The notes under the pieces are model-generated. The model was not told where the DNA came from. It worked only from the letters and a program-made list of their open reading frames with translations, and searched no databases. The translations under genes were made by a program, and so were the position numbers. From Lethocerus indicus (Eukaryota > Arthropoda > Insecta > Hemiptera > Belostomatidae): a DNA stretch of 64,000 nucleotides. Within the stretch, counting starts at the first letter, position 1, and the number at the start of each line of letters is the position of its first letter. Shown here in pieces: positions 13,301-26,965 of the stretch. Location of the stretch: positions 6,386,001-6,450,000 of the forward strand of contig JACDQD010000105.1 of the NCBI GenBank assembly GCA_019843655.1, in the 5' to 3' direction.

Positions 13301-15580
13301 GGTCTACAAATAATAATAGTAAACAATATATTCGACGTGTACTATTTATCAATTCACTTATTTATGGTTAGTTATATTATTATTCCTTAAGTAAAGAAAT
13401 AATGAAATTCCATATTTAATATTTTGTACAGCACAGTATTGCAGCTAAGTAATACAGTTATTTGAGTTCGACTCTTATTCAAATCTTACTCAATTCGCAA
13501 TCGGTAGCAGATAGCAGAACTTCAATATAGAAAATGCTAAGGTTTTTATTGAAGGTTGTCTATTTTTTATTTAATTCTCTTTTCTGGTGAGCGTGTGTGA
13601 AAGTTTTGCTCTCAATACTGCCTGGCCACTGGTACATTAACCTCCCTACTAATTTGTTCTACTTCATCCTGGATTGAATCTTACCGTCGGTTTCTCCCCG
13701 CGAATCTTTGTCAGGGACACTTTTCCTCGTTTCTTTTTAATGATTATTGGGGGCTCGCGGCGTTGTTCGATTTCCGAGTGTATGACATAATTTTATTTCA
13801 ATTGAAAATTGAAATTGCAGGATAAAATCTCTCTCAGATGACAAGTTTATGGTCGGACAGAGCTAGTCTTGGATTGAAAATTTATAAAATAAGCTCTTTC
13901 TGTAAGAATTTAGAGCCGCCCATTGCCTACTGGAGTGTACAACTGGTGCTAGAGTCTAGAGGGGCAACGACGGGGACTCGTTGGAGAGAAACTCTGGCCT
14001 GTGGCCTAGACAGGGGCTGAGGGAGTGGTTGGGGGGGGGGGGAGTTGGCACGCTGGCAAGTGGCACGGCAGGACACGTGCCACGATTACACAGTTCACTG
14101 TCACCGGCACCATTCGCAGTCTTCGGCACGCCTAGCCAGATTGACGATTCAGAGCATCAGGATGACTGTAATACCGCATCACTGCGTTGTACAATATCGA
14201 AATATAGGACTTATTTCGTATCTGTATTAGCACATTTGGCCTAAAGTTATAGTTAGGCTTCTCTCCATCGTAGGGAAAATGTGTGTGTATTTTCTGTACT
14301 CATTCTCCACTCTCCTTGACCTTTCGCGAATAATCTCGAGAGTTTTCAACGTCCAATACAATTGTTTTCAATATAACAAATAGAAATTGAAATGGCACTT
14401 GCCCGAGGAGAAAGTGTTCGGAATTCCTGCGGTGTATAAAATAGTAAAAACCAGACTTCTTTGCGACAAAGAGAAAGCTTTCAGAACGGACCAGGTTTCG
14501 CGAGTAGCTTTGAAAGAAAAGTTTTTATTGGAAGAATCCAGTCGTTGAATTATGAAAGAATACCTTTTTACGCGATTCAACAATAAATTGTACACCGTTT
14601 GAACTTTTTCTAACCATTCATAATAATCCATATCCGTAAATTGGATATGTGTAATATTGCGCTGGCAAGTGTGATGACTGATTTCCCGACTGAGTTCTAC
14701 CGACTGGATTTGGAGGATCGCAAATGCGATGATATTTTTAGCGGTTATGCAAAGCCAAAAAATCATAAGCCGTCCGGACGAGTGAGAAGAGCTAATTGAT
14801 GGCCCGTTTGGGGTGAGGCGTGACGAGTTTAAAGCCGTTTTTGTGCCCTAATGAATCTTGACGTCAGCGAAACAGCCGGGAACCGTTGGCAGAACCACCC
14901 GAAACTCTGATAACTCAGTCAGATACCAGTGATCTTTTATCACTTTGAGGATTATCTCAAAACCGAGCACATTTCCAAATCCATAGTCGGCCGGATGATT
15001 TTTTTACTATTCCATTTATAACAGCTACTTTTCGACAATAGATCAGAACTATCGCTTAATAATTTACTGTATTTTGAAACTGAACTGGGCCTACTGGTTG
15101 GAGTTGTGGGGATCTATATTAAAACCGCCCCCGAAATTCTGGCCAACTGAGAAGGAGCTGGTAAATATTTTAAAACCGTTAGTGTCTGTTTCAAATGTTA
15201 TTCAATATCATCCTTAACGTCGTTAAGGTTAATCTTTAATTCGCGACTCTTTTCACAAAAGTAGTAGTTTCCCATCTCATCCCTAATACTCGGATAACAT
15301 GGGTAACCTCGATAATGATAAGCAGTTAGCTGTATATTTAAAAGTTATACAAGACAATATCATTGAATTTATTTATAATTATTATTAGTGCTAATTGGAA
15401 GAATTGTTAATCTCGTTATCGTGCTCGCTCACGTTAAGTTCATCAAAAGTGACGAGGTGTAATTCTAAACACTATGTTCCAGATTTAAATTTTTATTGCC
15501 CAGATAGGCGTCGTAATTTATTCGCGACATTTTAAAACTACACAATTTTCACCAATTTGAATTCTTTTAGTGCTCTTTCG

Positions 15581-15617
15581 TCTAGACCGGTTTCGGCTGC
15601 TACTTAAGTGAGCCACT
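15581..15617 (-). repeat. Dispersed hairpin repeat copy, long loop
   Basis: On the + strand TCTAGACCGGTTTCGGCTGC leads into GAGCCAC. On the - strand this gives GGCT-loop-AGCC followed by GAAACCGGTCTAGA. The stem is kept although the loop is longer than in other copies. Confidence 0.5.
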
Positions 15618-17048
15618 TGGCCGTGCCAGTAGGTTGCCTATCTGTATTGTTACAGCTATTTTACTCAAATATTTAATTCTCTATTCTAAATTACTATCAA
15701 TCTTATTTTCATTTAATTACTATTCAAGCACAATACCATTTCTTGAGTGTAGATTATACCCAACTCCCCTCGCCCCCTCATTCTCTCTCTCTCTCTTGTA
15801 CTTCCAATTAGTAATTTAGATTCTGCAGAGCAGATTACATCGTCGATTTAAGAGAAAACATCACCGCCAGAGGTAGACCGGCAGGGAGGGTTCTCAGTTT
15901 TGAAATGTTGCCCAATTGCTGTCATTCAGAGTGACGCTAAGCTAAGCGCGTTTGGTCTCAGAGCTGTGTTAGTGCGCCAGATTTTTCCTCTTGGTCTCAT
16001 TCATGTTTCTGAGCCCCCGTTCCGTTCCCCTGACACAGTTTTAATGTTCCCTCCAATCTGAACACCCATTCCATATTAACGGATCTCGGCGTGAAGTATT
16101 TATTCTGGCGGATTTTATCTTGGCAATATAACCACCGGTGCAGTTGATTCTGTCTCCACTCTCCTATTTCGACGATAAACCCAAACCGGCCTAGAAAATA
16201 GAACTCGAAGGTTGTATTATTATTCCGCTTGATCTGATTTTGTCATTGGCGTTATAGTGATGTCATAACTATATACCTGAGCACTAACTCTAAACTGAAT
16301 GAATTTTACGTGTTTAAATTTGAGAGAAAACAGTCACCGTTTCTGTAAACTGAATTGCAAGTATCTATACACCGGTTGCTGCAAAATAACTACTTTATCT
16401 GGAGATTTATTTTATCTTGATTTTCCATATAATATAAACCTACACGTCCATTTTACTCGGTTAGTTTTGAACAGTATAAACCGTCGTTACCTCAACATCT
16501 CTTTGGCTCATGATGTTCTCCATAGCTTGCTCCATACAATTTCACCATTCTCCATTCTCGTTCAATTAATTTGGACGTACATCAATTTCCCAGCCCCTTC
16601 CCTCTTTCTATCCAACTTTTCGCCAATAGTATTGCGTTTTAATTACCCCGATCTTATCAGACCTGTAGATAGTGTAATAAATGATAAGAGAAGGTATTAA
16701 CTTTTTTTTTTAATCTTTAACTCGGGCCATTATAGTGGACGAACGGCAGCCGCCGATAGGTCGGCCCCGTTCCACCGGGCCAAAACGACTAATATAGCGT
16801 GTCGATTAAAGGCGAACATTGTCGTATTTATTATTAGCCGTGATAAAAATCGTCGAAATCTCCGTGGCCAAATGGAAGGGTAAAACGACCCTTAACAGCC
16901 TGCAGCCTTCCCCCTCACTTATTAACCTCCACTTCCCCCCCCCCCACGCCATGGAAATCTCTGGAAAATTCGCTACGGGAAAATTGTATGCAAATGTCCA
17001 AAAAAAAATGCAAAGAAAATATTGCCCGGCATGACCTCCCCGGAGTTG

Positions 17049-17065
17049 CCCCCCCCCCCCCCCCC
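17049..17065 (+). repeat. Poly-C tract, 17 bases
   Basis: Longest C/G homopolymer in the window. Other long ones are at 3272-3281 (10 G), 14031-14042 (12 G) and 24421-24432 (12 G). Exact lengths of such runs are error-prone in assemblies. Confidence 0.85.
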
Positions 17066-19479
17066 TCGGATTTCCTTTTTATCTTGGGGGGTTAATTCGG
17101 TTCTCCGTGTAAAACGGTAAACGGTTCCAGTCAATTTTCTATTAAAGACTTGTCCGACTATGTTTGGTGAAAACAAGAGTGAAGGAGATTTGCCATGTTG
17201 CCAGGGCACCGTAATTGGAAATTGGCCCTGTTGCCTTTTCTCTTGTAAAACCACCAGTTTTCATTTTCCCCCCAGGTGTACACTCCGTTGTACTGTCGAG
17301 CAGTTAAGAAAAAACACGTAAGGAAAACATTTTATATTTGTTCAAAATTCCGGGAGCGTTTCGACCGGTCGCCTGTCGGTTTGGATTCTGTCCGTCGTCA
17401 GTATCATTCGGTTAGTGGTATGCCGAGAATGTAGGAATCCGTCCATTCTGGCTACAGTAACATCCCATTCGATACTTCGACTGCCTCCTTTTTAATTTAT
17501 AAATTTGGGCGAACATAATCTAGAACGTCCAATGACAGTTGTATCTTAACGGCAAAATATGAAATTAATTACTGTACGTTCGTATAGTGCGTACGTAACT
17601 ACTCGTAGTTGTATTCTAATTTCTGGCAATGTTACTGTTTACAAATAAGTTTGACCTCCCCCCCCCACCTCATACAGATTATGTCACATAATTACTAGCG
17701 CTTTTCGTTTCGGGTCAATCTGGGTGAATCTAATTATAGACCTGTTTTCTATCTATCTTTCTCAGTGTTTCAGAAGAGCCCTCCCTCCCCCACGCCCATA
17801 TAGTAATATATTTCATTTAAATTCGATCATTTATTTCGAAAAGATGACAGTGTTGTTGGGTGTAAGAGGGAGGAGTGGGAGGGTGTCGCTCCCCCTCCGT
17901 CCCTCCCTCTCCCTCTCTCCCTCCATGGACTCCTTAATCTTTCTTGGACGGTCACCAAATTCTGGGCGTTCGTCCACCGTGTCCACCTCGGTGTGACCCA
18001 TTTCCGTTACGCGTTGGTGCGCCCCCATCCGCGCGGAAGTTCAAAATAACAACACTAATACGGCCTGTTGAAAAATGATCCCCCAGTTAGGATTGGGTCT
18101 CCCGCCATTGAATCCGTACGCGAATTCCTCTTTTATTCAAATTTATTCCAGTTTCCTATTTAGAGAGGCGTCATTTAAAGTGATAAATTGAGCCGGGTCC
18201 CGACTAAATATAGAAATACTCCGTGTTCTAAATAGAGAATAGATAGATAGAGACTGTCCGCTATTTATGCCGTTGCGGTCGCGAATATACTTTTGTGTCC
18301 CTTCGCCAGTTGAAAACAGGAAGCTTTCAATTTACGAATGTTAAAATATTGATCCGGACTTGTGGTTTACTTTAAGAACATTGAAAAAAAAATGTACAGG
18401 ATTTTTTTGCGTTGTTAAGATTATATATTGTCCCCTCCGCACCGTCCTATAATTCATTTAACTCATGGGCACATTCCGGCTTATTGACCTGTGGATTTGT
18501 TCGCGCAAGGTGTACAGAACTAAACAAATAAATTGAGGATATTAGAGGGGCGAATATTGACAGACGTCAGATGAAACGAGGCCGATGAATATGTTTTTTA
18601 CTTTTATCTTTTTGCAGGGCTAACGTTGGGGCTTAAGTATTTTAATAGTTTCGACTAGGGCTTTACATTTATGTAACTTTCTAGCTATGCTTATTGACCT
18701 TTAGATTTCGTTCGATTAGAGGCGGATATTAAAACCCAACGAATGTGTCTCACTTCAGTCCTTCTACAACTAATTGCTTCGGGCAAAAAAATTATGAAGC
18801 GACGAAACGATAGTAGGGGGAAAAATTGAAAGGTACGCACCCCTTTGTTATTTTAGGGCTGCTACCCCTCGGAATGGGTTGATTGGGCGCGGACCTGTTT
18901 GTAACGTGATGTTGTGCTTGTTGTTCTTGTTGTTGTAGTTGTGTGGGCCAGTGTTATCTGAACCGGCCCGGGTTATTGTAATTTATGCCCCGAACCAAAT
19001 TCAAGGCCGGAAGAAATACATCCGCCCGGGTCTCGCACTGTCGCCCATCAAAACAATCGTTTTAAGATACACGTCTCATCACATTGCGATATAAATCGTC
19101 TAAAAGCAACAGTCAAACTCGCTTACCGTTTAGCCTAAATTATGGCGGACAGTTGTCCGTTTCGGATAACGGAAAATAGAAATATTTCTATTCGGTTTGA
19201 TTGTAGACGGGAACTTGGATCGTTGTCCACATTTGAAACTCCCCAGAGAGGGATAATTTATACTATTTATAGGGATAATTTATAATTAAAATTTGTAGAA
19301 TTTGATCTTGAAAGATGAAAGTATTCGATGGAATTTTGCGGTATAACGCCCGTCGCATAAGTTTTGTCCGTTCAATAAATCCAGAACGGAACCCGTTTTA
19401 ATTTTGTTGTAGGGAGCGCGAAACACGAATAGAAATACGATTTATGGAATCATTCATTTTGGATCCCTGTCCAGTCACT

Positions 19480-19511
<32 letters not shown>

Positions 19512-20390
19512 GTTTCTTTGATTTATAACATTCCCGTGTTCTGTAGTCCGGTTAGTCTTTCGGTCGGGACGGTGTCTTTTGACCCTGTCTTTATGACTAC
19601 AGCATAACTGGTGCGCAACCTATTCTTTATTCGTCGGATGTACGCCAGCCTGTATTTCCTTGGCCCGACACCACAAGTGAAGTATGTTGATAACAAACGT
19701 ATATAATCCAGACGACTGAGACTGTCCGCTCGTTTATTTGCTCGTCCTTTAATATTTTATAATACAACAGTGAGAGGAAGAAACGCGGTTGTTCCTGAGG
19801 TTAATATACTCTTTCCGCGTGAATCCTGCGCTCTGCCAGATTCTGTACTTTGGCGGCACTGGTACTAAAGTATGTGTTACACATTAGGTATGACTTCGGT
19901 CAGTTCCGTTCACTAACAGGCACAACATTCCCTAGGCATCTAGTTTTTCTATTTAGTCGAATATCAGAACCGGTTCTAGAGCCAGACAGAGAGGGGGTGG
20001 GTGGTGATCTCTGGGTGTCATTGTTTCCGCGTAGAAAATGGGTTTGGGCGTTGTTCCTGTTGGCGCTGGCTTCCGGTCTATTGAACAGGTACCAGTAACA
20101 GTAGCAGCATAGTTATCGGTGTTCACTGGTCCCCCCCAGCTCTCGTTCTGTTCAAACTCAGCGCTCAATTAAATGAACCGGCGTCCGAACACTTGGCCCG
20201 GGGCGGGGCGAGGGGGGCGTTATTTGTTATTGTAACATCCGCGAACAACGGCATGATATTTGATGGAAGACAGAGAATATAAATAATACGTCGTGTATTT
20301 CTGATGACGAGTAGGATTTTTTCGAATGCGGATTTCTTCAATACTGTCTCGAGCAAACAAATCCGGCAATCTAAAACCTGAAATAATAAC

Positions 20391-20895
20391 CCAAATAATA
20401 GTATTTTAATCCGACTAATTGTGCAGTATTAGGTTAACTATCGAGTGTATTTGACAGTTTACATTTTCATTTACAATGCTAATATAAACGAACATAACTG
20501 TTTTTCAGTATTTCCATATTCCCACAGTATTTTCTCGGCGAAGTTTTCAAGTTATCACCGTCTATGTCATTGCTGTACAATTTGCATTGTAGAGGCAAAC
20601 TGGAATCTGAAACAACCTCAACGTTGGGTTGAAAATAATAGTAGTTTATCAGACATATTACGAATGGGCGGAGGCACTCCTAACTTAAATATTTAATATA
20701 TGAGCGAACATAATTATTTTTCCATACTCACTCACACTATCTTGTTGTTGTCCTTTTTCGATTCAAGCGAAATGTTCAGGTTTGCCCCGCATACGTCCAA
20801 CTGGAATACGGAAAAATCTCAGTGTTGGGTTGAAAATAAAACTCCAAATAATAGTACTTCGAGCAGACGTATCGCGAATGAGCGGTGGCTATAGT
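20391..20895 (+). repeat. Degenerate tandem repeat, period about 200-225 bp
   Basis: Two units (about 20481-20694 and 20695-20895) share, in order, CGAACATAA, AACTGGAAT, GTTGGGTTGAAAATAA and CGAATG-GCGG. A fragment of a third unit is seen as CCAAATAATAGTA at 20391, repeated at 20844. Both main units can be read in one frame with a shared NWN...WVEN pattern. I do not recognise a protein family, and start and stop codons interrupt the frame. Confidence 0.6.
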
Positions 20896-22488
20896 TTTGA
20901 GGGAAATTTCACATGCAAATCGGCATAAACCTGTATTTTAGTCAGATCAGCGGCGGTTGAGTGTTGCCGGGAGGGCGGAGGGGGGTATAAGGTGAAGTTT
21001 CGTTTCACGAGAAGCAGACTTCGAGAAGCAGTTAATTAGAATATTTTCGCTTGACCGGTCGGACCGGTTGTCGGGGCGCGGGCCTAAACACGACAAAAAA
21101 ATGAGGACTGTGCGAATTAGAAAATAGCGATCTCGATCAGATACGCGCCCCAATTCGTATTCATCTGGGCCGCGGTTGTTTTTTGTTCGTACGACCAACA
21201 AATATTGGCAGAAAGGTGTTGTTTTTTAATGAAAAATATGAAAGTCCGTGGAAATTGAAAGAGAGAGGAAATGGCCTCCCATCCCCCTCCCTCCATCTAT
21301 AGTTCCAATCAATCGAACAAATAATTTCCCTTATTTATTTCCTAAGGAAAATGGCATATTTCCTCTTTCAAACATTTCATTCGGTTTAAAATATTTTTAA
21401 TTACCAGTCACATCATTCCGAATACTTTCTCTGGTCAGTCAATATTTTCACCTGCGGTTACTATTTACAAAATACGTTAATGTTGTACGTTTGTACAATA
21501 CCCAAGACTGCCCTAGTCTTATAAAAGTGTTTGTCACATGCATTTTTCGGGCTTTAAGGTTTTATTTATAACTCGCTGATTAAATCAGTGTATAAAAAAA
21601 TCTTTATAGTTCAATAAATGAAAAACTAAAGGGGAATAAAATGTCGACGGAGCCTTTATTGAGTTTCTAGAGTTTGAAAAATTCCCGCAATCGCAAAATA
21701 TCTGTCTGGAAAGTAGACATGTTATTGTTGTACAGTTTCATAATACTATAAGAGAAACGCATCCAGCTTTACGAATAAGACATAAGGGGTGTGTATAATG
21801 CGATTACTTAAAGTTTCTGACGATAGGCCCTTCCGACGGATCTTAGCCCAGTTTGCTGCGTGTAAATATCGGGGGTCGAATTGGCTATATTTGATTTATA
21901 TAAGGCCGGGTAAGTTTGATGGAGGCGGGGGAGAAGCAATCTCCCCGGGGTGATTAGCGATTAAGTGGCGGCGTCTTGGAGCTGGTTCACTCAATATCGG
22001 ATTAGTGGAGGGGCCAGCTCCAGCTAGCGGGTTCACCCCCAACCCGACCAACCCCTTAAGCTCTGCCGGGGAACCACTAAATAACCCTCAATTTTTAATA
22101 TGTCCCGGTCCCGGATGTAATTAGCAGGCCTTGAATAAATGAAACGGAATTGCAAACGAGGTGCCGCCTTTACTTAAGCCGGGGTTTACGACCCGAGGTA
22201 TCCGGCCCGGTGATGGAAGGGTAGGTAGGATAGTGACTGTTTGGAATATTCGCTTACGGCGATCAAATAGAACCGATTTATATTAATTCGTTTCGCTGGT
22301 TTTACGTCCACCACAAACGCACACCGGTGGCCGGAGTGAAAGTAGTTCGAGATTTCGGTCGCAATAGTCTTTCTCCTCCTGTCCCTTCCCATTTAACCCG
22401 GAGTCGTAATAATGAGCTTTCATTTCGAAAAGCGCACAAATGAAATTCCGCCGGCAAAACGAGTAATTGGCTCCGAAGTCACCGGAGA

Positions 22489-22530
22489 TTGGGGTAGCTC
22501 AGGGGTTGGAGCGCGCGTTGGCAGACCGAA
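22489..22530 (+). other. tRNA-like D-arm relic
   Basis: GGGGTAGCTCAGGGGTTGGAGC resembles a tRNA 5' half: a GCTC/GAGC D-stem and a near-match to the pol III A box. No T-arm or B box (GGTTCGAATCC-like) follows at tRNA distance, and the next 20 bases do not form an anticodon arm. At most it is a decayed tRNA or tRNA-derived SINE head. Confidence 0.2.
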
Positions 22531-23334
22531 TTTCACTTTAATCTCTAATTTCAACCGAGATTAGAATTTCGTTACGAGAATCCTTGTTTCAATTAGTTTT
22601 TTGTTTAATACACAGTACAAAAAAGGTGAACAATATTGTAGGAATTAGAGAATATAAACTGGAAATACGTGACGTGAAATCAGAAGCAAGAAAAATAATA
22701 TTCTATGATTGTAAGAAATTAAAACTGCACTGAAACTGAAAATATACAGAACCGGCTTAGAACGGGGCACATTAACGCATGCCTACTTATTATTAGACCT
22801 ATAACCATGAACAGAATTTAAGAAATATATAGTAGAATAATAGAAACAAATTAAACAATGACCAAATTAACGTAATAAAACTTTATACAATCAGCAAACT
22901 TAAATCGTATAAAAATCACCTCGCGTAACTGTAATTATATCAGAATTTGTTCGCTATAACATTCTGTTTACATTACGCTCGTATGTACTATTCGGATATT
23001 AGTTTAGTGGGAGGTATTGTGAGCTTTGATTTGGTTGACATTGAAAGGTTGGAAGTTGGCTAGGTGCGATGAAGAGGAAGGAAGTTGATGAGGTGAGCGC
23101 CGGAAACTCTCTGTCCCGTCGGTACAACTCAATCACCTGCCATTATATAGTTTTAATATAATTATACACAACAATCACTTTTTTATTAATAATTCATCCG
23201 CCATATTTATCATTTATTTCGAAGTCTTTTTCTGCCCCCGTGCTGGGAAAGATCCTCCGTAGAAAGACCTCCAAGAAGGATCCGAAGAAGATCCTCCATT
23301 GTATATTCGATGGATATAATTCTTGCTGTCATCC

Positions 23335-23352
23335 GCCAGACCGGTTTCTGCT
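23335..23352 (-). repeat. Dispersed hairpin repeat fragment
   Basis: GCCAGACCGGTTTCTGCT on the + strand matches the CTAGACCGGTTTCGGCT end of the family. The CTGAAG half is not recognisable. Confidence 0.3.
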
Positions 23353-25317
23353 TCTCACGAAATTCAGCATAATTTTGACAGTGGATTATTCAAGTGCTTA
23401 TACCTATACCGGTGCTCTAGTGTCACTCCCACTGTTACTGTCAATGGCGCGAAGCCGGGCGTCTATTTTATATTGGATGTTATATGGGTAAATAACTCCA
23501 AAAGAATAACTCGAAAAAAAAGGAATTTATCTATGGTTCGGATTAGAATGAAAGAATGTTCTCAATTTATTTGTTTTTACGTTAGTAACATTTTTTGGTC
23601 GCGACAGCGCCTAACCTCTGTATTGTCGGTAAAAAAGATTTGTCATTGATTTTAATTACCGAGTTGTATTTCTTTGCGAGACAATAGTTTATCACTTATG
23701 TCAGTAACATATTGATCTCGAGATAGGGCGGTGATTTGTACGTGCGTCAGACAGTAGTGACAAAAAAATATTTTAAATTGGTTCGTTCGGTCCCTGTGAT
23801 AGTCCGTGCTCAGCCTATTGCCCAAGAGGCTGGACACAGGCGTAGATAGTGTCTGTTAAGGGTCACCGAAATTCGGTCACCTCTTATTTCCCAGATTATT
23901 GACCAATCTGACAATAACTATTTGTCCCTATCATCCGTCATTGTGTAGAGTTGAGAGACAGCAACATCGGTATTGTCTCAATTCGGCAAATACTTATTGG
24001 TAAGGATTCAGTAATTTGGATATAATTCTTCAGAACTTTACGGATTCAACGGTTTATTCGGCCCTACATCTCCTAGGGCTAACATTCCTATATTGGACGG
24101 ATTCTCAGCTGAATTTCATCGTGTGTGAATTAGTTTTGTCTTTTCCGAAATTGGTAATCCAGTGGAAAATATCATCTCCGTGAATTGAACTATAGGGAAT
24201 AATATTGTCACTCTAATTGATCGCTTATAGTTAGTATTTTAAATTATAACAAACTAATTTTGTGGCTCAAGAGGATTCAGAATTTCATCACTCACCTATC
24301 TGTCCTTAACATGAACCAACGATTGTGTGTAATATAAGTTATATAGTTGGCCACTTTAGAATTGTTACCGGACAGTATCATTACAACGTGGGAACACTAC
24401 CGGCGATCTTACGACCGACCGGGGGGGGGGGGCGGAGACGAAAACATTTCAACGACATCACTCCTTTGTTAACTCGTTAAACGTGGAAGGGACATTAAAT
24501 ATAAATTTCGGACAGTCTGAATCGTGATTCACCACGACGGCGCCACTTTCCCGCACATCCGCATTTACTGAATAGGCCCACAATAGATTCGGCCGACAGT
24601 ATCCTCGTACCGCCGTTTAAATACCAGTCGCCAATTATTAAGTCCTATCTTTGATTACGGTTAGTTAGTTTTTTCTGTACTACTGTTTGCCATCCAAGCG
24701 CTCAGGTGTACAAGTACCGAGGTACCCGAGAACAATTAGAGTAGGTAACGACAAGACGGGCTCATTGGAGGAATTCCGATATCGCCGTGTCGAATATTCC
24801 TTCAACCGGTATTAGTAATCTGTTACACGACTTATTATGAACTGTAGAGGACAATCGTACAACTTTACGCAAAACATTTCGCCAGCCAAGTTGTACAGAG
24901 AGGTATAAAAAAATGTGTTATACTGAGAGTCGTTGAAATTTTGGGACTGTATCTACGAGAAAACAATAGAAATAATCGGGAAATTAATTTATTCCGAAAT
25001 TTACGTTATGTACATAGCAGAATTATAAATATTATATACTGTTTTTAACGCAATCTGTAATTTTTAATTGAACACTTTTTTTTGCTGACGATTCCAACAG
25101 AATGTCATTTAATCGTTTCAGTAGGTCATACGCTGTTTATCGGTTATTTCAGAGCATTATACACTAGTACTGTTTTACTTATTTTTTGCACTGAGCAGAC
25201 TGAAGAAATTGATAGTCACAATCGTGACTCTGTGTTCAACATTACTGAAACTTCTGACAATTTCTTCGTCAGTCACCAGATCAGCGACTAGAACATTGTC
25301 TTCGGAACTATCAAAGC

Positions 25318-25440
25318 ATTGAAGCTTAAATCCTTGATGAATAATGTTCCACGATTTATGAATTCTCCCAAGAGAGAGAAGAAAAAATTGATTTCGTTAT
25401 GCTGAGTTTTTTAAATTTTATTTCGTAATACTGGAAGTCA
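25318..25440 (+). repeat. Dispersed repeat pair, copy 1
   Basis: Shares with 27805-27945 the order ATTGAAGCTTA, AGAGAAGAAAAA, AAATTGATTTCGTTAT, CGAGTTT/TGAGTTT and GTAATA-TGGAAGTCA. Similarity is spread over the whole stretch, so this is a diverged interspersed repeat of unknown class. No coding potential was seen. Confidence 0.6.
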
Positions 25441-26922
25441 GTTAGCATTGCTTCTTATGCAACTTAGGTCCGGGACACCGATAATCGTTCGATAACGTGA
25501 TTTGTTACCTGTACAATCTTAGTTTTATTTACTAATATAGGAATAGTATCATCAATAGTGTAGTAACGTCGAATTAAAGCCTACACTAAGCTATGATATC
25601 CATTGAACTGCGGTCGAGACAGAATGTGAATGTGTAGTGGTCATTGACATATCCTCTGCATACTAACAAAACAAGGCCAACTCACATATCACCTCCACCG
25701 AACCCCTCTGACCACCACCACCACCGCCGCCGCCCATCTGGTACCCGTCCCATCATCTGGAAGCTGTTATGGACGATGATGTGGAATTATTTAATACCAT
25801 ATCAGTAGAGGATGGTGGTCCCCGGTAGTACGGGAACTGATAACCCTAACAGGATTAACAGGCGGCTATATAGTGGACCTCAAGTTGATCAAATCTTCAG
25901 TGGTACCCTGATGATGATGAGGTATTCTTAAAAGGGTTCCAATATATTTCTTTTCAAAAAAGTCTAACGAATGTTAGTTGCAGAGAAAATAATGCTTCAC
26001 CCAACTTGTTTTTTTTTTGTCGCGTGGTGTTTCCTCCCTCCCACACCCCCCAACCAAATTGCGGTTACGCACGATCGACAGATCCCAGCCAGCGCCCTTC
26101 TTCGGATTAGACGCGGGTTTTTCGTTTCACACCCCGCCCCGTATATTTCTGGGTCGGGTTAGGAAAACAAAAAGTTACGTCACGCCTTGAACGATTCGAA
26201 ATTCAATAGGTCCACTGTCCCGTGTCCACCGGTACATTCATTTTGAACCAAGGGCTGAAGAAATTATCGGATAGGTCTATATACCTGATAGAAACGAGCG
26301 AACGCTTCTCCGCGACCAGAACTTGAATTATCACTAACTTCGGGTATGATCGCGTAATACTGTCTGAAGACCCTCCGTCACTAGTAGGTAATTCATGGTG
26401 AATAGCCATAAAACATCACTAGCTTAATACCAAATTGATTACAATAGATTATTGTTAATAAATTGGTCGATGACCTCAAATTTAGTTTGCCGTCGATTAT
26501 ATTTTTCCAGCTAATTCCCGAACTATGCAAAAAAAAAATAACAGGTTCATTAACTAATGGGCTTTACGAAAAAAATCGGCAATTATTAGTTTCCCTAATG
26601 CTAACGAAACTGTAAACGATCACGAACAGATTCTTGTTGCTTTTTTTATGGCCAGTTCATTATTTCATTATTGCCAATTTGACCTAAGACATTACTCTGT
26701 GGGTGGGACCGCAGTGCTGTTAATCGGCCTGCCAATGAAAATAAAATTATATCGCTCGTTTTATTACGACATTTTTTGTAATTAACTTACCCTACCCGAT
26801 TTCGCCTTTAATTTTAATTACTCCATTTAAGATACTTTTTAGGTGGTCTGCGAGGGTTCGGAATACCATTTGGTGTTGCGATCTTCCGTCTCCACTCCCC
26901 CTGATTTGGTCACACTGCTTAC

Positions 26923-26965
26923 GCTAGACCGGTTTCGCCACCTTCAGCATATTCGTTGCTGCACT
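26923..26965 (-). repeat. Dispersed hairpin repeat copy
   Basis: On the + strand GCTAGACCGGTTTCGCC is followed by ACCTTCAGCATATTCG and GCTGCACT. The GCTGCACT tail is shared with the copy at 32091, so the repeat unit extends past the hairpin. The stem has been shortened by loss of the GCC plus loop. Confidence 0.5.

Larger units (their letters stand above)
12961..20340. other. Non-coding spacer with homopolymers and CT tracts
   Basis: No recognisable coding sequence. It contains a C/T run near 12,978, a 12-G run (14031-14042), a 17-C run (17049-17065), a CCCT-rich stretch (17,880-17,930) and a CT tract (about 19,483-19,512). A hairpin-repeat copy lies at 15581-15617. Confidence 0.5.

Noticed and set aside
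14368..14766. 132-codon reading frame on the - strand
   Set aside because: No domain, no hydrophobic pattern typical of a family and no splice context. A frame of this length is expected a few times by chance in 33 kb of A+T-rich DNA.
16299..16700. 133-codon reading frame on the + strand
   Set aside because: Composition tracks the local A+T content, nothing recognisable, and no partner exons.
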